This document shows positions 33,107 through 41,208 of a DNA stretch of 59,143 nt, piece by piece. The notes under the pieces were generated by a model. That model was not told the origin of the DNA and did not search any database. It saw nothing but the letters and a program-made list of their open reading frames with translations. The DNA comes from Nocardia concava NBRC 100430 (GTDB lineage Bacteria; Actinomycetota; Actinomycetes; Mycobacteriales; Mycobacteriaceae): the NCBI RefSeq assembly GCF_000308815.1, contig NZ_BAFX01000099.1, positions 1 to 59,143 of the forward strand, in the 5' to 3' direction. The position numbers were made by a program, and so were the translations under genes. The number at the start of each line of letters is the position of its first letter. Position 1 is the first letter of the stretch.

Positions 33107-33672
33107 ACGCCGGGAACCAGGCGCTTCGTCCCGAGGCGGTAGGTCTCGTACGGAGCGCCCAGGGTCGCGACGAGGGTCTTCTCCTCCAGGTTGATGCGGC
33201 GGAGGAAGGCGTAGGTCGGGATGACGGTGGTGAGCAGCAGTGAGGGCAGGGTGGCGGTGGCTATGCCGAAGCCCAGCGTGATGAGCAGGACGCCGGTGTA
33301 GGACGGGTGGCGAATCCAGTGGTAGGGCCCGTGTTCGATGACCGGCTGGTCGACATCCACCTCGACGGTGGTGCGGAAATGCTTGCCCAGCACCGCGATT
33401 GCCCAGGCACGGATCACCAGGCCCAGCCACATGAGCGCGATACCGGCGATCTGCCAAACCACCGCCGGGCCGGGAAACCGCAGCGGACTGTCGGCGGGCA
33501 GGAGCACCACCACCACATTGGCGGCGATCATCGAGCCCGCGACCAGCAGCATGATGGTGAATCGGGTGCGGCCGTCGCCGGCGGTGGAGCCGGTGCCGCG
33601 CACCCGATCCCGCACGCGCAGAGCGATTTCGAAGGCCAGCCACACCCAGGTGGTCAGCACGGCGATATTCAC
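33100..33672 (-). CDS. Isoprenylcysteine carboxyl methyltransferase-like membrane methyltransferase
   Basis: 190 aa, GTG start with AAGGAAC upstream. About four to five membrane helices, then the ICMT/PEMT-like SAM region: VLGKHFRTTVEVDVDQPVIE, HGPYHWIRHPSYTGVLLITL, and INLEEKTLVATLGAPYETYR. The HGPY-RHP-Y-G and E-K sets are characteristic. Substrate unknown in bacteria. Confidence 0.85.
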   Translation of the reverse strand: MNIAVLTTWVWLAFEIALRVRDRVRGTGSTAGDGRTRFTIMLLVAGSMIAANVVVVLLPADSPLRFPGPAVVWQIAGIALMWLGLVIRAWAIAVLGKHFRTTVEVDVDQPVIEHGPYHWIRHPSYTGVLLITLGFGIATATLPSLLLTTVIPTYAFLRRINLEEKTLVATLGAPYETYRLGTKRLVPGVY

Positions 33673-33768
33673 GTCGGGGAGTTCCTTCCGCGGTCCGAAT
33701 CGACTGGCACGAGAGTCCCATCCAACGGCATGCGCGCACATCGGGGATCCACCCGGAGGATGAACGCT

Positions 33769-33795
33769 CCGCCCCGGGGGTAATCCCTGGGGCGG
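33769..33795. other. Short GC-rich hairpin upstream of the EF-hand lipase operon
   Basis: CCGCCCC and GGGGCGG pair over 7 bp, with a further GGG/CCC pair inside and a 5-nt loop. It lies between the divergent methyltransferase (start 33672) and lipase (start 33897) genes. The 224-bp gap otherwise shows no recognised motif. Confidence 0.4.
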
Positions 33796-33896
33796 ATTGC
33801 CCGGAATTTCCGGTATCGCCGACTACAATCGCATCGCTACCTTCTGGCTACCGCAAGCTCGACATCAGATGAACCGGCCCCGGGACGGAGCGGACG

Positions 33897-35480
33897 ATGG
33901 TCACAGCGGAAAAATCATTGCCGGACAATGCCTTTCACCCGGGCACCCTGGTTCGCAGCGAAGAACTCCCGGACGCGCTGCGGCCCGCGCACACCGGCGT
34001 GGGCTATCGCGTCTGGTATCAGGGCATCGGATACGACGGCTCGGGCCGGATCGTGTCGGGATCGGTCTTCCTCCCGGAAGGCGACGCACCCGCCGACGGC
34101 TGGCCCGTGATCAGCTACGCGCACGGCACGACCGGACTGGCCGACCACACCGCCCCGTCGATAGCCGGATTGTCGCGACCGGAGAGCCGGCACGTGGCCG
34201 GGTGGCTGGCCGCCGGTTACTGCGTAACGGTCACCGACTACGAGGGCCTGGCATCCCCGGGGCCGCATCCGTATTTCAACGGTGAGGCCGCCGCCGACGA
34301 CGTGGTCGATATCGTGCGCGCCGCGCGCGGGCTCGGGCACCGGTTGAGTCCGCGCTGGGTCGCGGTCGGCTTCTCCCAGGGCGGGCACGCCGCGCTGTTC
34401 GCCGGACTGATGGCCACCAAATACGCCCCCGACCTCGACTTTCGAGGCACCGTGGCATTGGCCCCGCCGGTGGAGCTGCCGCTGATCGTGGGCCTGCAAA
34501 CCGCCGACGACACCGCGCCGGTCACCCTGTTCCTGCCCTATCTGCTGGCCGGGCTGCGCATCACCCGAGGCTTGGCGACCGAGGAGTTCATGACCGGCCT
34601 GGGTCAGCGCCTCCTCGGACTCGCCGAGCACGCCCCCGTCCGCGATGTCCACTATGCGGTCACGGTGTTGACCAATGCCGATATCGGCACCACCGAACTG
34701 ATCCGGCGTCCCGGTGTCGAGGACATGCTGCGCGCCTGCCGGGTTCCCGCCGCCCGCTTCGACCGGCCGGTCCTGCTCGCGGCCGGCACCGCGGACGCGG
34801 TGCTGCCCATGGCCGCCGTGGAGCGATTCGCCGCCGCGGCCCGGCGCGCGGGATCCGACATCAGCCAGGTCACCTGCGTGGAAGCGGACCATACGGGGAT
34901 GCTGTCGGCCGTCCCCGATCTGCTCGACTGGGTCGGCGAACGGATGGCCGCCGCGGCGGCGGCACCGCGAAACGGGTTCGGGCTGCTGGACATCACCGGC
35001 GACGGCTATCTGACCGTCGACGACTTCGATGCCTTCGCCCTGCGGCTGGCACAGGCCTACGGCGAACCTCCGGGTTCGTCCCGGGCGCTCGCCGTCCGCG
35101 CGGGATACCGGGCGCTGTGGCAGTCGCTGGCCGAGCGGGCCGACGCCAACCGGGACGGGCGGATCACCGAGACGGAATTTCGCGATTGGCTCGAAACACA
35201 CCGGGACAACGACGCATTCGACCGGGATATCGCGCCGCTGGCACAGGCGGTCATCGAGCTGGCCGACGCCGACCGCAACGGGGTGCTCGATCGCGAGGAA
35301 CTGGTTCGCCTGCTGGTCGGCTGCGAGCAGACACCCGCGGAGGCGTCCGAGATCTTCGACCGGCTCGACCTCGACGACTCCGACACCATCACCACCGACG
35401 AGCTCATCACCGCCATCCGCGAGTTCTGCCTGAATCCCACGCCGACCCAGCCCGGGGCCTGGCTCTTCGGCCGCTTCTGA
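33897..35480 (+). CDS. Alpha/beta-hydrolase (secretory-lipase type) fused to a C-terminal EF-hand calcium module
   Basis: 527 aa, no signal peptide. Residues 1-345 form a LIP-type lipase: YAHGTTG oxyanion region, nucleophile VGFSQGGH (Ser160), acid GTADAVLP (Asp300), base EADHTG (His332). Residues about 358-527 carry four EF-hand loops starting at Asp365 (DITGDGYLTVDD), Asp416 (DANRDGRITETE), Asp457 (DADRNGVLDREE) and Asp491 (DLDDSDTITTDE), ending PGAWLFGRF. The module resembles calerythrin-type bacterial EF-hand proteins. Calcium-controlled lipolysis is inferred from the fusion. First of three packed genes; the patatin two genes on carries a similar module. Confidence 0.88.
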   Translation: MVTAEKSLPDNAFHPGTLVRSEELPDALRPAHTGVGYRVWYQGIGYDGSGRIVSGSVFLPEGDAPADGWPVISYAHGTTGLADHTAPSIAGLSRPESRHVAGWLAAGYCVTVTDYEGLASPGPHPYFNGEAAADDVVDIVRAARGLGHRLSPRWVAVGFSQGGHAALFAGLMATKYAPDLDFRGTVALAPPVELPLIVGLQTADDTAPVTLFLPYLLAGLRITRGLATEEFMTGLGQRLLGLAEHAPVRDVHYAVTVLTNADIGTTELIRRPGVEDMLRACRVPAARFDRPVLLAAGTADAVLPMAAVERFAAAARRAGSDISQVTCVEADHTGMLSAVPDLLDWVGERMAAAAAAPRNGFGLLDITGDGYLTVDDFDAFALRLAQAYGEPPGSSRALAVRAGYRALWQSLAERADANRDGRITETEFRDWLETHRDNDAFDRDIAPLAQAVIELADADRNGVLDREELVRLLVGCEQTPAEASEIFDRLDLDDSDTITTDELITAIREFCLNPTPTQPGAWLFGRF

Positions 35481-35487
35481 GCCGGGC

Positions 35488-36609
35488 ATGCCCGACACGC
35501 GAACCGGCCATGGGATCCTCGCAGCGGTTATTTCCACTTGCTATCAATGGGGGATGGCTCTGCGACTGCTCCACCCGGTGTCGGCCGCTCTGAGTTCACT
35601 GCTACTGCTTGCGGCCGCACCGCTTCTCTTGTGCGCCAAGGCAATTCTGCTGCTTCCCGGTACGCCCAACCGCGTGCGCGCCCGCGCGCGGTTGGTGTTG
35701 CTGGCGGCGGTCTTTCTCGCGGTCTTCGAGGTGCTCGGCGATTTCGGCGTCACCGAGCGCCGGCCCGGCCGACAGGGCGGATGCGATCTGCTGGCCGCGC
35801 AGAACCGGCGATTGCGCCGCTGGGGCTTCGCGCTGGCAGGTATGCGCCTGGTGCCCGACCGGAAACCGACAGTGCCGCGGGACCGGCCCCTGATCGTGCT
35901 CGCCCGCCACGCCGGGATGTTCAACAGCCCACTGGTCGCCCATCTCATCAGCACCGACCTCGGGCGCGACATCTATTGCGCCGCCAAAACCACCTCGGCG
36001 CTCACGCCGGGCCTGCGGCGGTCCTATCTCGGTTCCGGGGTGGAGCTGTTCCGGTTCGGGAAGGCGCGCGGCCGGGCGGCGGCCGCGCAATGCATGCGCG
36101 ACCAAGCCGCACGTGCGTCGAATTCGGATGCGCTGCTGATCTTTCCGGAGGGCACCAACTACACCGCGACCCGACGCCGCGCCGCGATCTCCGCCCTGCG
36201 CGATCGAGGACGGCATCGACTCGCCCACCGCGCCCAGCGTTGCCGCCACGTCCTACCGGCCCACCCCGCCGGAGCCTGGACGCTGGCCGAGGCCGCACCG
36301 AACGCGGACGTCCTGATCCTGGCCCAGACCGGCCTCGAGGATCTCTCGGCCACCGATGGCCGGCTCGACTATCCGCCGATCCACACCGGCACCGTGCATT
36401 ACACCTGGTGGCACATCCGGGCCCAGGACGTGCCCCGCGATCGAGAACAGTTCGCGCACTGGCTCAACGAGCGGTGGTACGAGGTCGATTCCTGGATCGC
36501 CGCCGTACGCGGAGGGCCGCAAGATAATTCCACCACCGTCATCTGGACCGGCACGGAACCCGCTCACACACCGCCCTTTTCGGATCTCCAAGCCCTGGAG
36601 CAGCCATGA
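35488..36609 (+). CDS. PlsC-like lysophospholipid acyltransferase
   Basis: 373 aa from ATG 35488, 7 bp after the lipase stop; an internal ATG at 35554 is an alternative start. An N-terminal hydrophobic segment (SAALSSLLLLAAAPLLLCAK) and a second one anchor it to the membrane. The catalytic H-x4-D box reads RHAGMFNSP with His141 and Asn146 in place of Asp, a noteworthy substitution. Block III FPEGTNYT (Glu221) is normal. Later ALRDRGRHRLAHRAQRCRHV and TGTVHYTWWHI fit the acyltransferase fold. It would re-acylate lysolipids produced by the flanking lipases. Overlaps the patatin gene by 4 bp. Confidence 0.82.
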   Translation: MPDTRTGHGILAAVISTCYQWGMALRLLHPVSAALSSLLLLAAAPLLLCAKAILLLPGTPNRVRARARLVLLAAVFLAVFEVLGDFGVTERRPGRQGGCDLLAAQNRRLRRWGFALAGMRLVPDRKPTVPRDRPLIVLARHAGMFNSPLVAHLISTDLGRDIYCAAKTTSALTPGLRRSYLGSGVELFRFGKARGRAAAAQCMRDQAARASNSDALLIFPEGTNYTATRRRAAISALRDRGRHRLAHRAQRCRHVLPAHPAGAWTLAEAAPNADVLILAQTGLEDLSATDGRLDYPPIHTGTVHYTWWHIRAQDVPRDREQFAHWLNERWYEVDSWIAAVRGGPQDNSTTVIWTGTEPAHTPPFSDLQALEQP

Positions 36610-38111
36610 GCGCCACACCCTCGCCCACGCCGGGCACCGCGTTCGTCCTGGGTGGCGGCGGCCTGCTCGGCGGCTATCAGGTGGGCATGCTGCGCGCCCT
36701 GGACGAACACGGCATCACCCCCGACCTGGTGATCGGAACCTCCGTCGGCTCCATCCAAGGCGCGATCCTGGCGACCTATCGATCCCGCGACGCCGTGGAC
36801 GCGCTCACCGACTTCTGGCACGAGGCGCTGACCCGCAAGGTGATGGGCGTCCCGCTCCGGGCGCTGCTGTCGAATCTGGTCCGGCTGCGGCCCGCGCTGG
36901 CCACCCAGGACGCGCTGCGCACGGTACTCGAACGGCATGTCGGCGCCCGCACCCTCATCGAGGACCTGGAAATCCCGTTCCAATGCGTCGCCGCGTCCGT
37001 GGAACGTTCCACCGCAAGGTATTTCGACCATGGACCGCTGATACCCGCGTTGCTGTCCTCGAGTTGCATTCCGGGCCTGTGGCCGCCGATCGCGATCGGC
37101 GACGAGCATTACATCGACGGCGGCGTGGTCGAGACCGTCCCGCTGACGCGCGCGGTCTCCTATGGCGCGACCGAGATCTACGTGCTGCGCCTGCGCCAGC
37201 GCGAACTGCCCCTGCGGGTGCCGCGGCTGCCCTGGCAGCTGGGCCAGACCGTCTTCGAGGTGTCGCGCCGCCATCGCCTGGGCCAGGTGATCAATATGCG
37301 GCCCGCCGGGGTGCGCGTGCATCTGCTGCCGACCGGCGAGGACCTGCTGGAACCGCCCGACACCGGTCTCTACACCACGGTGAAGGAACAGCTGGAGGTC
37401 TTCGAACGCCGCGTCAGCGCCGGATACCGCAGCACTGTCGAGTACCTGCGGGCCCCCGCCGACCGCAAGGTCGCGACCATCCGCTCCCGCACCAGAACAC
37501 ATTCGACCTCCGATCACGCGATCCGCTTCGCGCCGAGTCCGCCACCGGTGGTTTCCGGCTTCGTCCGATCGAAACTGCTGAGGTTCTTCGAGCTCCTCGA
37601 CACCGACCACGACGGGCGGATCGACGCCGCCCATTTCGGCGCCGTCGCGGATCGGGTCTGCGTGGCCTTCGGGCATCCTGTGGACAGTCACGTGGACCAT
37701 CGCCTGCGCACCACCTTCGCCGACCTGTGGTCGGGACTGTGCCGCACGACCGGCACCGCGGCCGAATCCGCCATGACCGCAAACGATTTCGTCGCGGCCA
37801 TGGGCGCACTGGCCGCGGCCCCGGCCGCCTACGACGACACCGTGCTGCCCGCCGTCGCCGCCATCCTGACCGCCGCCGACCACGACCGGGACTCGGTCCT
37901 CAACACCGTCGAACTGGCCACCCTGCTGACCGCCTTCGGGGTCGGATCAGCCGAGATCGGCACCGCCGCACTGCGGCTGGACACCAACAACGACGGTGTA
38001 CTCAGCTTCGACGAACTCGATGAGGCGTTCCGGGACTACTTCACCACCGATGAGCGCGGGGCGGCGGGGAATCTGCTGTTCGGGCGGCTCGAACCCGATG
38101 CCGCCCGATGA
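36606..38111 (+). CDS. Patatin-like phospholipase fused to a C-terminal EF-hand module
   Basis: 501 aa. Patatin domain, residues about 10-300: oxyanion GGGGLLGGYQVG, nucleophile GTSVGS (Ser46), catalytic Asp171 in YIDGGVVETVPL. Residues about 320-495 form an EF-hand module with loops at Asp332 (DTDHDGRIDAAH), Asp425 (DHDRDSVLNTVE) and Asp459 (DTNNDGVLSFDE); the second loop position (TTGTAAESAMTANDF) has lost its ligands. It ends GNLLFGRLEP, echoing the lipase's AWLFGRF. Translationally coupled to the acyltransferase. The patatin plus calcium-sensor fusion suggests calcium-regulated phospholipid hydrolysis. Confidence 0.88.
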   Translation: MSATPSPTPGTAFVLGGGGLLGGYQVGMLRALDEHGITPDLVIGTSVGSIQGAILATYRSRDAVDALTDFWHEALTRKVMGVPLRALLSNLVRLRPALATQDALRTVLERHVGARTLIEDLEIPFQCVAASVERSTARYFDHGPLIPALLSSSCIPGLWPPIAIGDEHYIDGGVVETVPLTRAVSYGATEIYVLRLRQRELPLRVPRLPWQLGQTVFEVSRRHRLGQVINMRPAGVRVHLLPTGEDLLEPPDTGLYTTVKEQLEVFERRVSAGYRSTVEYLRAPADRKVATIRSRTRTHSTSDHAIRFAPSPPPVVSGFVRSKLLRFFELLDTDHDGRIDAAHFGAVADRVCVAFGHPVDSHVDHRLRTTFADLWSGLCRTTGTAAESAMTANDFVAAMGALAAAPAAYDDTVLPAVAAILTAADHDRDSVLNTVELATLLTAFGVGSAEIGTAALRLDTNNDGVLSFDELDEAFRDYFTTDERGAAGNLLFGRLEPDAAR

Positions 38112-38136
38112 CGAGTCCCACTCGGGGCCGAGGCCC

Positions 38137-39651
38137 TCAGCGCTCGTGGGACTCCTCCAGCACGGTCCGGCCCAGCAGCGCGTAGCGCGACGGGTCGGTG
38201 CGCTTCAGATACAGCGCGTAGCCGACTCCGGCCAGGGCCACGGCGGCGACCAGGTAAGGCGTCGCCTTCAGGATCAGGGAGCCCGCTTCGGTGCCCGCCG
38301 CGGTGTCCATATTGAGGACTAGCAGCAGGACCACGCCGATCATGGCCACCCCGCCGATCAGCGGGGCCACCAATGTCCGGAACCAGTGCCGGGTTTCGGG
38401 GTGGTTGTTGCGGAAGTAGGCGATCACCGCGAACGAGCAGGTGGCCTGCACGATCAGGATGGCCATGGTGCCCAGCACCGCGAGCAGGGTGTAGAGGCCG
38501 GCGTAGGGATCCTTGCCCGCGAGGCCGAAGGCCAGCACCAGCAGGCCCGCGATCACGGTCTGCACCACGCCCGCGATATGCGGGGAGCCGTGCTTCGGAT
38601 GCGAGGATCCGATGGTGCGCTGCAACGCCGGAACGACGCCCTCGCGGCCGAGTGCGAACAGGTAGCGGGCCGCGCAGTTGTGGAAGGCCATGCCGCAGGC
38701 CAGCGAACCGCTGACCATGAGCCACTGCATGACGTCGACCGCCCAGTGCCCGACATAACGTTCGGTGGGACCGAAGAAGACGTTCATCGGATTATCGGAT
38801 CCGGCCAGTTCCAGGGCCTTGTCCTGACCGCTGCCGGAGATCGCCATCCAAGACACGAACAGGTAGAACACGCCAACGCCGAGCACCGCGATCATGGTGG
38901 CGCGCGGGATGATTCGCTTCGGATCCTTGGATTCCTCGCCGTACATGGCGGTCGATTCGAAACCGACCCACGACCAGAACGCGAAGAACAGACCCAGGCC
39001 CGCCGAGGGACCGTGGAAGGCGTTGACCGGGTTGATCGGCGCCAGCGAGAAGCCGTCCGGGCCGCCGCCGTGGAACAGCACCGAGACGGCCATGATGAAC
39101 AGCACCGTCACCTCGGTGGCCAGCAGCACCACCAGCAGGCGTTCGGCCAGCGCGACGCCGAACCAGGTGCCGACCGCGTTGATCACCAGCATGAGGATCG
39201 CGAAAACCCACCAGGGCACGTCTTTTCCGAGCTGATCCTGCACCGTGTTGTGGGCGAAGCTGGAGAAGATGCCGATCAGCGACGGCTCGAACACCGCATA
39301 GGCGAAGGCGGCGAGCAATCCGGCCGCCAGCCCGGTGGTGCGGCCCAGGCCGAAGGAGATGAATCCGTAGAAGGCGCCGGTGGCGGTGATGTGCTTGGCC
39401 ATGGTGGTGAAGCCCACCGTGAAGACGGCCAGGACCACCATGGCGATCAAAAACGCTGCGGGCGTGCCGATTCCGCTGCCCGCCGACATCATGAACGGCA
39501 CATTGCCGGTCATGGCGGTAATGGGCGCTGCCGTCGCGACGGCCATGAATACCACGCCGAGCAGACCCACCACATTGGGTTTGAGCCGCGACACCCCGGG
39601 TTCTGATGCGTTGGTTTCCCCCGAAAGTACGGTTGGTGTACTCGGTTCCAT
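38137..39651 (-). CDS. APC family amino acid/amine permease
   Basis: 504 aa; ATG at 39651 has AGGAG 7 nt upstream. About 12 membrane helices; TM1 motif VGLLGVVFMAVATAAPITAM, SAGSGIGTPAAFLIAMVVLA, and the GFESTAMYGEESKDPKRIIP loop after TM6, which is typical of APC antiporters and permeases. Likely imports an amino acid or polyamine; the catabolic cluster at 46-52 kb and the element shared with the cytosine permease support a nitrogen-source role. Tail-to-tail with the patatin gene. Confidence 0.87.
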   Translation of the reverse strand: MEPSTPTVLSGETNASEPGVSRLKPNVVGLLGVVFMAVATAAPITAMTGNVPFMMSAGSGIGTPAAFLIAMVVLAVFTVGFTTMAKHITATGAFYGFISFGLGRTTGLAAGLLAAFAYAVFEPSLIGIFSSFAHNTVQDQLGKDVPWWVFAILMLVINAVGTWFGVALAERLLVVLLATEVTVLFIMAVSVLFHGGGPDGFSLAPINPVNAFHGPSAGLGLFFAFWSWVGFESTAMYGEESKDPKRIIPRATMIAVLGVGVFYLFVSWMAISGSGQDKALELAGSDNPMNVFFGPTERYVGHWAVDVMQWLMVSGSLACGMAFHNCAARYLFALGREGVVPALQRTIGSSHPKHGSPHIAGVVQTVIAGLLVLAFGLAGKDPYAGLYTLLAVLGTMAILIVQATCSFAVIAYFRNNHPETRHWFRTLVAPLIGGVAMIGVVLLLVLNMDTAAGTEAGSLILKATPYLVAAVALAGVGYALYLKRTDPSRYALLGRTVLEESHER

Positions 39652-39686
39652 TGTGAAGCTCCTCAATCTCGGTCGTGCGACCTGCG

Positions 39687-39734
39687 AGGAATTGTGCGGG
39701 CCGGATTGTTGCGTGGATATGAAACGGAGTTACC
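39687..39734 (-). promoter_or_regulatory. 48-bp element shared with the cytosine permease promoter
   Basis: Second copy of the element at 30983-31030 (40/48 identical), 36 bp upstream of the APC permease ATG. Read on the minus strand it contains GTAAC and GTTTC blocks followed by CAACAATCCGG and CGCACAATTCC. Confidence 0.7.
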
Positions 39735-39748
39735 GACCGTGATCAGCA

Positions 39749-39764
39749 ATGTGACTCAGGTCAC
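39749..39764. promoter_or_regulatory. CRP/GlxR-like palindrome upstream of the APC permease
   Basis: TGTGACTCAGGTCACT: one mismatch from the TGTGA-N6-TCACA consensus of actinobacterial CRP proteins, and a near-perfect palindrome around GTGAC/GTCAC. About 100 bp upstream of the permease start, a distance compatible with activation. Confidence 0.4.
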
Positions 39765-39834
39765 TTTGCTTACGGTCGGCTCGAAAAATCCTCCGCGGCT
39801 TTACGAATCGTCAGGGGTACGGCGCGGTCGCGGT

Positions 39835-41049
39835 TCAGTAAGTCCGCAGTCGAATGGCGTTGGCGGCCTTCTCGATCGGCTTGATGATCGGGCGCAGGGC
39901 CAGGCCCTTCCACGGCATCCAGCGCAGCATGCGCATCATGGTCATCTGCATGCGCAGGGCCTTGGCGTCGGAGGCGACCATCTGGGTGGCGTTGTTCCAG
40001 CCCAGGGTCAGGTTCTCGGAGACGAATTCGGCCATGCGGTCCTGGTAGGCGTCGAAGGCGACGCGGTGATCGCCCGCGGCGGCCCGCAGTTCACCGGCGA
40101 GGACGTACGCGCCGACCAGCGCCATGCTGGTGCCCTGGCCGGACAGGGGGGACGGGCAGTAGGCGGCGTCGCCGACCAGGGCGACGCGGCCGGCGGACCA
40201 GCGCTCCAGGTGGATCTGGCTCACGGTGTCGAAGTAGAAGTCCGGGGAGTTCGGCATGGCTTCCAGGAGATTCGCCACTTCCCAGCCGCCGTCGGCGAAG
40301 GTGTCGGCCACCAGGCGCTGCTGGGCAGCGATATCGCGGCGGTCGGGCAGCTGCTCCGGGGCGGGAAAGATGAACTGCGCCTTGGCCGTCGAGCGCTGGG
40401 TGCTGTACATCTGCACGACCTTGCCCGGCTTGGCGTGCAACAGCTCCCAGTGGTCGAGCTCCAGGTAATTGGGGACGGAGATGACGCAGGCGGCCATGCC
40501 GGTGTGCTTGGCGAACTGCTCCTCCGGGCCGAAGACGCTGCGGCGCACCGTGGAATGCATGCCGTCCGCACCGATCACCAGATCGAACACCCGGGGCGCG
40601 GAATTCCGGAAATGCACCTCAACCCCGTCCGCGTGCTCCACCAGCTCGGTGATCGAATCCCCGAACCGGTACTCCACCCCACTCTTGCTGGCATCGAACA
40701 GGATTCGCGCCAGATCGCCGCGCAGCACCTCGTCGTCGCCGGGCGACCGCATCCCGATCAGATCCGGCCCGAGGGTGGCGATCGCCTTCCCGTCCTCGTC
40801 CACCCACGACCCGCCGCGCATATCGGTCGAGGCCTTCCGGATCTCCTCCGAAAGCCCCATCCGCTCGATGACCTCCATCGCGACGCCCCGAAGATCAACC
40901 TTGTACCCGCCCTCCCGCAGCGTCGGCGCCTGCTCCACGACGGTGACGGTGAACCCGTACTCCCGCAGCCAGAAGGCAAGCGCCGGACCGGCAACGCTGG
41001 CCCCGGAGATCAGAATGGTCTTGTTGGCGAACTGCTGTGCGTTTGTCAT
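39835..41049 (-). CDS. Class A FAD-dependent monooxygenase
   Basis: 404 aa. FAD-binding start ILISGASVAGPALAFWLREY (GxGxxG variant), DG motif VIGADGMHSTVRRSVFG and GD motif VALVGDAAYCPSPLSGQGTS define the PHBH-type single-component flavoprotein hydroxylases. C-terminal helical tail with FVSENLTLGWNN. Hydroxylates an aromatic or drug-like substrate using NAD(P)H; I do not assign a specific substrate. Upstream lie four 7-bp direct repeats at 10/11-bp spacing and an 18-bp direct repeat, then the SARP-type regulator gene. Confidence 0.87.
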   Translation of the reverse strand: MTNAQQFANKTILISGASVAGPALAFWLREYGFTVTVVEQAPTLREGGYKVDLRGVAMEVIERMGLSEEIRKASTDMRGGSWVDEDGKAIATLGPDLIGMRSPGDDEVLRGDLARILFDASKSGVEYRFGDSITELVEHADGVEVHFRNSAPRVFDLVIGADGMHSTVRRSVFGPEEQFAKHTGMAACVISVPNYLELDHWELLHAKPGKVVQMYSTQRSTAKAQFIFPAPEQLPDRRDIAAQQRLVADTFADGGWEVANLLEAMPNSPDFYFDTVSQIHLERWSAGRVALVGDAAYCPSPLSGQGTSMALVGAYVLAGELRAAAGDHRVAFDAYQDRMAEFVSENLTLGWNNATQMVASDAKALRMQMTMMRMLRWMPWKGLALRPIIKPIEKAANAIRLRTY

Positions 41050-41071
41050 GAGCAAAGCTTCGGCGGAGCCG

Positions 41072-41110
41072 CTCACCAAACCCTCACCATCGCCTCACCA
41101 CCCCTCACCA
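41072..41110 (-). promoter_or_regulatory. Four heptamer direct repeats (probable SARP/AfsR-type site)
   Basis: TGGTGAG (minus strand) occurs at 41072-41078, 41083-41089, 41094-41100 and 41104-41110, with start-to-start steps of 11, 11 and 10 bp. Heptamer direct repeats at 11-bp steps are the known site architecture of SARP regulators. The array begins 23 bp upstream of the monooxygenase start. Confidence 0.65.
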
Positions 41111-41134
41111 ACCCCCTGACCTGCACAAATACAT

Positions 41135-41175
41135 CTCAAAGCACCCTGCCACTACACCTCAAAGCACCCTGCCAC
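41135..41175. repeat. 18-bp direct repeat upstream of the monooxygenase
   Basis: CTCAAAGCACCCTGCCAC occurs exactly twice, at 41135-41152 and 41158-41175, with a 23-bp period. It lies between the heptamer array and the end of the SARP-like regulator gene. Confidence 0.7.
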
Positions 41176-41208
41176 GCCCCGACGTGCGCGCCGATGGGCG
41201 ACCCGCGC

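Noticed and set aside
39835..41049. Naming the FAD monooxygenase as rifampicin monooxygenase
   Set aside because: Only general class A motifs are visible and no rifamycin-associated element was recognised upstream; a specific name would be guesswork.
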